From: DTPS01 sp049591295 | GTDB taxonomy: Bacteria; Acidobacteriota; UBA4820; DSQY01 | NCBI GenBank assembly: GCA_049591295.1 | Contig: JBAWEQ010000259.1 | Coordinates: 84,523-148,522 of the forward strand | Direction: 5' to 3' | Length of the DNA: 64,000 nt | The notes under the pieces: generated by a model | Databases searched by the model: none | The model's input: the letters and a program-made list of their open reading frames with translations, nothing else | What the model was told of the DNA's origin: nothing | In this document: positions 61,521-64,000 of the stretch, in pieces | How positions within the stretch are numbered: the stretch's first letter is position 1 | Layout: each line of letters starts with the position of its first letter | Translations under genes and position numbers: made by a program

Positions 61521-62660
61521 ATGTTTATCATGGCACTGTTCCTTTGGGGGATTGCAGCGTGGTGGGGTCTGGCGTGTGTGAACCTAGCCGCCAACTGGTT
61601 CTTTCTTCCGCACCTCAGCCGGATGGGGTGTTCCGAGCCACCGCCGCCACTCAGCATCGTCATTCCTGCTCGGGACGAAGAGCGGGATATCGGGGCAGCC
61701 GTCACCTCCCACTGCACCCAAGACTACCCCGGCCTCCGGGTGGTCGTCGTGGACGACCGCTCCACCGATGGCACACGGGCCATCCTCGATCGCCTAGCCC
61801 AGAGGTATGAGAATCTCGAGGTGGTCGATGGTCGAGAGCCACCTCGCGGCTGGCTAGGCAAGCCCCACGCCATCAAGATCGGCTTAGATCGCGTCCGGAG
61901 TGATTTAGTTCTGGTGGTCGACGCCGATGTGCGTATGGATCCAGGTGTGCTTCGCCGCGCGGCGGGCGAGATGCTCCGCCGCAACCTCGATTGCCTGCTC
62001 ATGATTCCCGAACTCGAGGGACGGGGCCTGGAGCCGATGGCCATGTCGTTCTGGCCTGCCCTGCTTTTTTACATCGCACCCTCTTATCTCATGAATCTCC
62101 CGCCCCTCAGATTCTTGGCCACCGGCGCCCCCTCCGGCCTTCTCGTGAGACGCGAAGCCCTCGAAGCGGCGGGCGGCATGGCCGCGATCGCCATGGAGAT
62201 CCCCAACGACGCGGCGCTGGGCAAATTGATGAAGCGGTACAGGGGGCGATACCGGGTGGTCCTGGCCGTGGATTGCGTTCGCATTCGCATGTATCGCGGC
62301 CTGCGCGAATGCATTAGGGGATTCACCAAGAATTGCTATCACTTCTACTTTGGAAATCCCGTGCTGGCCCTGGCAGCCAAGGTCGGTGACCTTTCTGTGC
62401 ACTGTCTGCCCTTTCTGGTTGTCGCGGGTGCGCTCCTGTTCCCCGCATTAAGGCCTATTGCCGCGCCTGGAGCCATCGCCCTGAGCGCTGGCTTCATTTG
62501 TAATGCTCTGTCGGGCCTTCGAGGCCGCCAGGCGCTCTGGACGGCGTTTGTCTTCCCCCTGCGGTCCGTGTTGTGGACCTACATCCTTCTGCTCTCGGTG
62601 CGGCAGTACTACGGCAGGGGGATCGAATGGCGCGGGCGGCTCTACGGGAGGATCAAGTGA
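61521..62660 (+). CDS. membrane glycosyltransferase family 2 protein, paralogue 2 of 3
   Basis: 379 aa with the same plan as its neighbours: TM (about 5-28), 'IVIPARDEERDIGAAV', 'VVDDRSTDGT', 'GWLGKPHAIKIGL', 'LVVDADVRMDPG' and C-terminal TMs. The second-domain region 'MYRGLRECIRGFTKNCYHF' is shared with paralogue 3 but less with paralogue 1. Base composition is slightly more AT-rich than the flanking genes. Confidence 0.88.
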   Translation: MFIMALFLWGIAAWWGLACVNLAANWFFLPHLSRMGCSEPPPPLSIVIPARDEERDIGAAVTSHCTQDYPGLRVVVVDDRSTDGTRAILDRLAQRYENLEVVDGREPPRGWLGKPHAIKIGLDRVRSDLVLVVDADVRMDPGVLRRAAGEMLRRNLDCLLMIPELEGRGLEPMAMSFWPALLFYIAPSYLMNLPPLRFLATGAPSGLLVRREALEAAGGMAAIAMEIPNDAALGKLMKRYRGRYRVVLAVDCVRIRMYRGLRECIRGFTKNCYHFYFGNPVLALAAKVGDLSVHCLPFLVVAGALLFPALRPIAAPGAIALSAGFICNALSGLRGRQALWTAFVFPLRSVLWTYILLLSVRQYYGRGIEWRGRLYGRIK

Positions 62661-62661
62661 G

Positions 62662-63804
62662 GTGCCCGTGGCCTGCTTGATTCTCCTCTGGGCGGTTGTG
62701 GCCTTCTGGGCCCTCGCGCTGCTCCTCCTTCTCGTGAACCTTTGCCTGATCCCGGACCTTCCCCGGAGCCTGCCCTGGAGCGACTACCCCCTCCTGAGCG
62801 TCATTATTCCCGCGCGCAACGAGGCGGCGATCATCGAGCGGACCGTGGAGGCCCACTGCGGCCAGGACTACCCATGCCTCCAGGTGGTGGTGGTGGACGA
62901 TGGCTCCACCGACGGGACGGCCGAGATCCTGGAGAATCTTCGACGCCGATATCCCTGCCTCGAGGTGGTCCGAGGACAGGAGCCTCCGGAGGGCTGGCTG
63001 GGCAAGCCCAACGCCCAGCGCGTGGGGCTCTCCAGGGCCTCGGGCGATCTCCTGCTCTTCGCGGACGCCGACGTTCTCTACGCCCCGGGAGTGCACCGCC
63101 GGGCCGTGGCCGAGCTGATGTCTAGGAATCTCGACATGCTGCTCCTGCTCTCTAATCTCGAAAGCAGGAGCCTGGAGCCGCTCATCATGACCATGCTGGA
63201 CGCCTTCTGCCTCTACGCCTCCCCATCGTTCCTGCACAACATCCCATGGTTCAGGAGCTTCGCTTTCGGGGCCGGCTCGGGCAACCTCGTCCGCCGCGAT
63301 GCCTTCGAGGCGGCGGGCGGCATCGACCGGATCAGGGCGGAGGTCATCGACGACGTGGCCATGGGGAAGATGATGAAGGCCTACCGCGGCCGGTTCCGCT
63401 TCGTGACGGCCTTCGACTCCATCCGGGTCAGGATGTATCGGGGCCTCCGGGGCTGCATGGAGGGGTTCACGAAGAACTACTACCACTTCTTCGGCCGCAG
63501 CCCATTCTGGGCGGCCTTTTGGCAGGGGGGAGACCTCCTGGTGCACACCCTCCCGGCGGCGCTGCTGCTGGCCAGCCTCCCCTTCCCCGCCCTCGCGCCG
63601 CTGCGGTGGCCCGCCGCCCTGGCCGTCGCCGCCGGTCTGCTCTGCAACGCCGCCACCTGCCTCTGGTCGCGCCACCCCCTCTGGGCGGCCCTGACCTTCC
63701 CCCTCCGGCCCCTGCTCTGGTCCTGGATCCTCGTCCGGTCGGCCTGGAGATATTACCGCCTCGGCCTGGTTTGGCGCGGCCGGACCTACGGGCACCTGGA
63801 CTGA
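62662..63804 (+). CDS. membrane glycosyltransferase family 2 protein, paralogue 3 of 3
   Basis: 380 aa from GTG 62662, one base after the previous stop, with GGGAGGA 9 bases upstream; the longer frame to 62503 lies inside paralogue 2. 'VIIPARNEAAIIERTV', 'VVDDGSTDGT', 'GWLGKPNAQRVGL', 'LFADADVLYAPG', and 'MYRGLRGCMEGFTKNYYHF' near residue 255-273, followed by TMs. Closest to paralogue 2 by eye. The end of the gene lies 77 bp from a group II intron terminus. Confidence 0.88.
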   Translation: MPVACLILLWAVVAFWALALLLLLVNLCLIPDLPRSLPWSDYPLLSVIIPARNEAAIIERTVEAHCGQDYPCLQVVVVDDGSTDGTAEILENLRRRYPCLEVVRGQEPPEGWLGKPNAQRVGLSRASGDLLLFADADVLYAPGVHRRAVAELMSRNLDMLLLLSNLESRSLEPLIMTMLDAFCLYASPSFLHNIPWFRSFAFGAGSGNLVRRDAFEAAGGIDRIRAEVIDDVAMGKMMKAYRGRFRFVTAFDSIRVRMYRGLRGCMEGFTKNYYHFFGRSPFWAAFWQGGDLLVHTLPAALLLASLPFPALAPLRWPAALAVAAGLLCNAATCLWSRHPLWAALTFPLRPLLWSWILVRSAWRYYRLGLVWRGRTYGHLD

Positions 63805-63881
63805 TACCAGGGCGCGATCCAGGAATCACCCGGACGCAGGAGAGTGCTTCACCCAAGCGGGGCCTCCAAGGCCCAATCGAC

Positions 63882-64000
63882 ATAGGTAGGCCCTCGCGGG
63901 CTTTCCCTGTCACACCACCGTGCGTACGGGTCCGTACACGGCGGTTCGGTGGGTTATGCGGTTGGACCCCAAGAGCGTCCCCGCCGGACTTTGGGTTGCG
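63882..64000 (-). mobile_element. 3' end of a group II intron, continuing beyond the right edge
   Basis: On the minus strand the last ~60 bases hold a domain-V-like hairpin (about 63916-63950: CCGCCGTGTACGG, loop ACCC, then GTACGCACGGTGG) followed by GTGTGACAGGG. A domain-VI-like hairpin GCCC-GCGA-GGGC then leads to CCTACCTAT, the usual 3' end of bacterial group II introns. The predicted 3' splice site is near 63882. Any reverse transcriptase gene would lie outside the window. A 6 bp hairpin (GGGCCT/AGGCCC, 63860-63874) sits just outside in the 3' exon; 63805-63859 holds nothing recognised. Confidence 0.8.

Overview
The window is a 64 kb piece of a GC-rich bacterial chromosome with dense, mostly co-directional genes and many 1-17 bp overlaps. 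The organism is diderm: it has a Kdo transferase (waaA), a TolC-type outer-membrane protein and a MacAB-like tripartite pump. MurE carries the DNPR motif of meso-diaminopimelate-adding enzymes. A lone MglA-type GTPase module, HD-GYP proteins, a multiheme cytochrome and zinc-ribbon/SPFH proteins would fit Acidobacteriota or a neighbour such as Myxococcota. That assignment is inference; no 16S or other decisive marker is present.

Layout. 0-6.5 kb: a truncated zinc-finger/TM/Ig-like protein, a small unknown protein, two oligopeptide-type ABC permeases coupled to waaA, a DipZ-like thioredoxin protein and an LD-carboxypeptidase. 6.5-14.1 kb: RNase P RNA with its own promoter, an M23 peptidase, secA, a DUF5343-like protein, a small unknown plus an SPFH/zinc-ribbon protein, a triheme cytochrome c and initiator tRNA-Met. 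14.1-17.8 kb (minus): lipA-moeA-mscS-NicO-like. 18.0-33.9 kb: a complete, tightly coupled dcw cell-division/peptidoglycan cluster, mraZ-rsmH-ftsL-ftsI-murE-murF-mraY-murD-ftsW-murG-murC-ftsQ-ftsA-ftsZ, preceded by a near-consensus promoter and three MraZ-box-like repeats. 33.9-36.1 kb: a palindromic terminator, a 192 bp inverted-repeat element flanked by TA, and typA. 36.3-38.2 kb: a receiver-only regulator and a TauE/SafE plus DUF1634 pair. 38.4-44.0 kb: tolC-yip1-macA-macB-permease. 44.2-50.4 kb: a REC/HD-GYP protein, gltX, rimI, purC and a predicted metallopeptidase. 50.4-50.8 kb: tRNA-Ala(CGC) and a duplicated copy of its 3' end. 50.9-55.9 kb: a signalling cluster (HD protein, receiver-only regulator, MglA-like GTPase fused to a histidine kinase, sensor HD-GYP). 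56-63.8 kb: dxs, pepA, moaB and three tandem paralogous membrane glycosyltransferases. At the right edge is the 3' end of a minus-strand group II intron.

Most genes are housekeeping. The strongest candidate for something under-described is the receiver plus Ras-like-GTPase/GAF/histidine-kinase pair at 51.6-54.1 kb. Next come the TA-flanked palindromic element touching the typA stop codon, the duplicated tRNA-Ala 3' end, and the SPFH/triple-zinc-ribbon locus.
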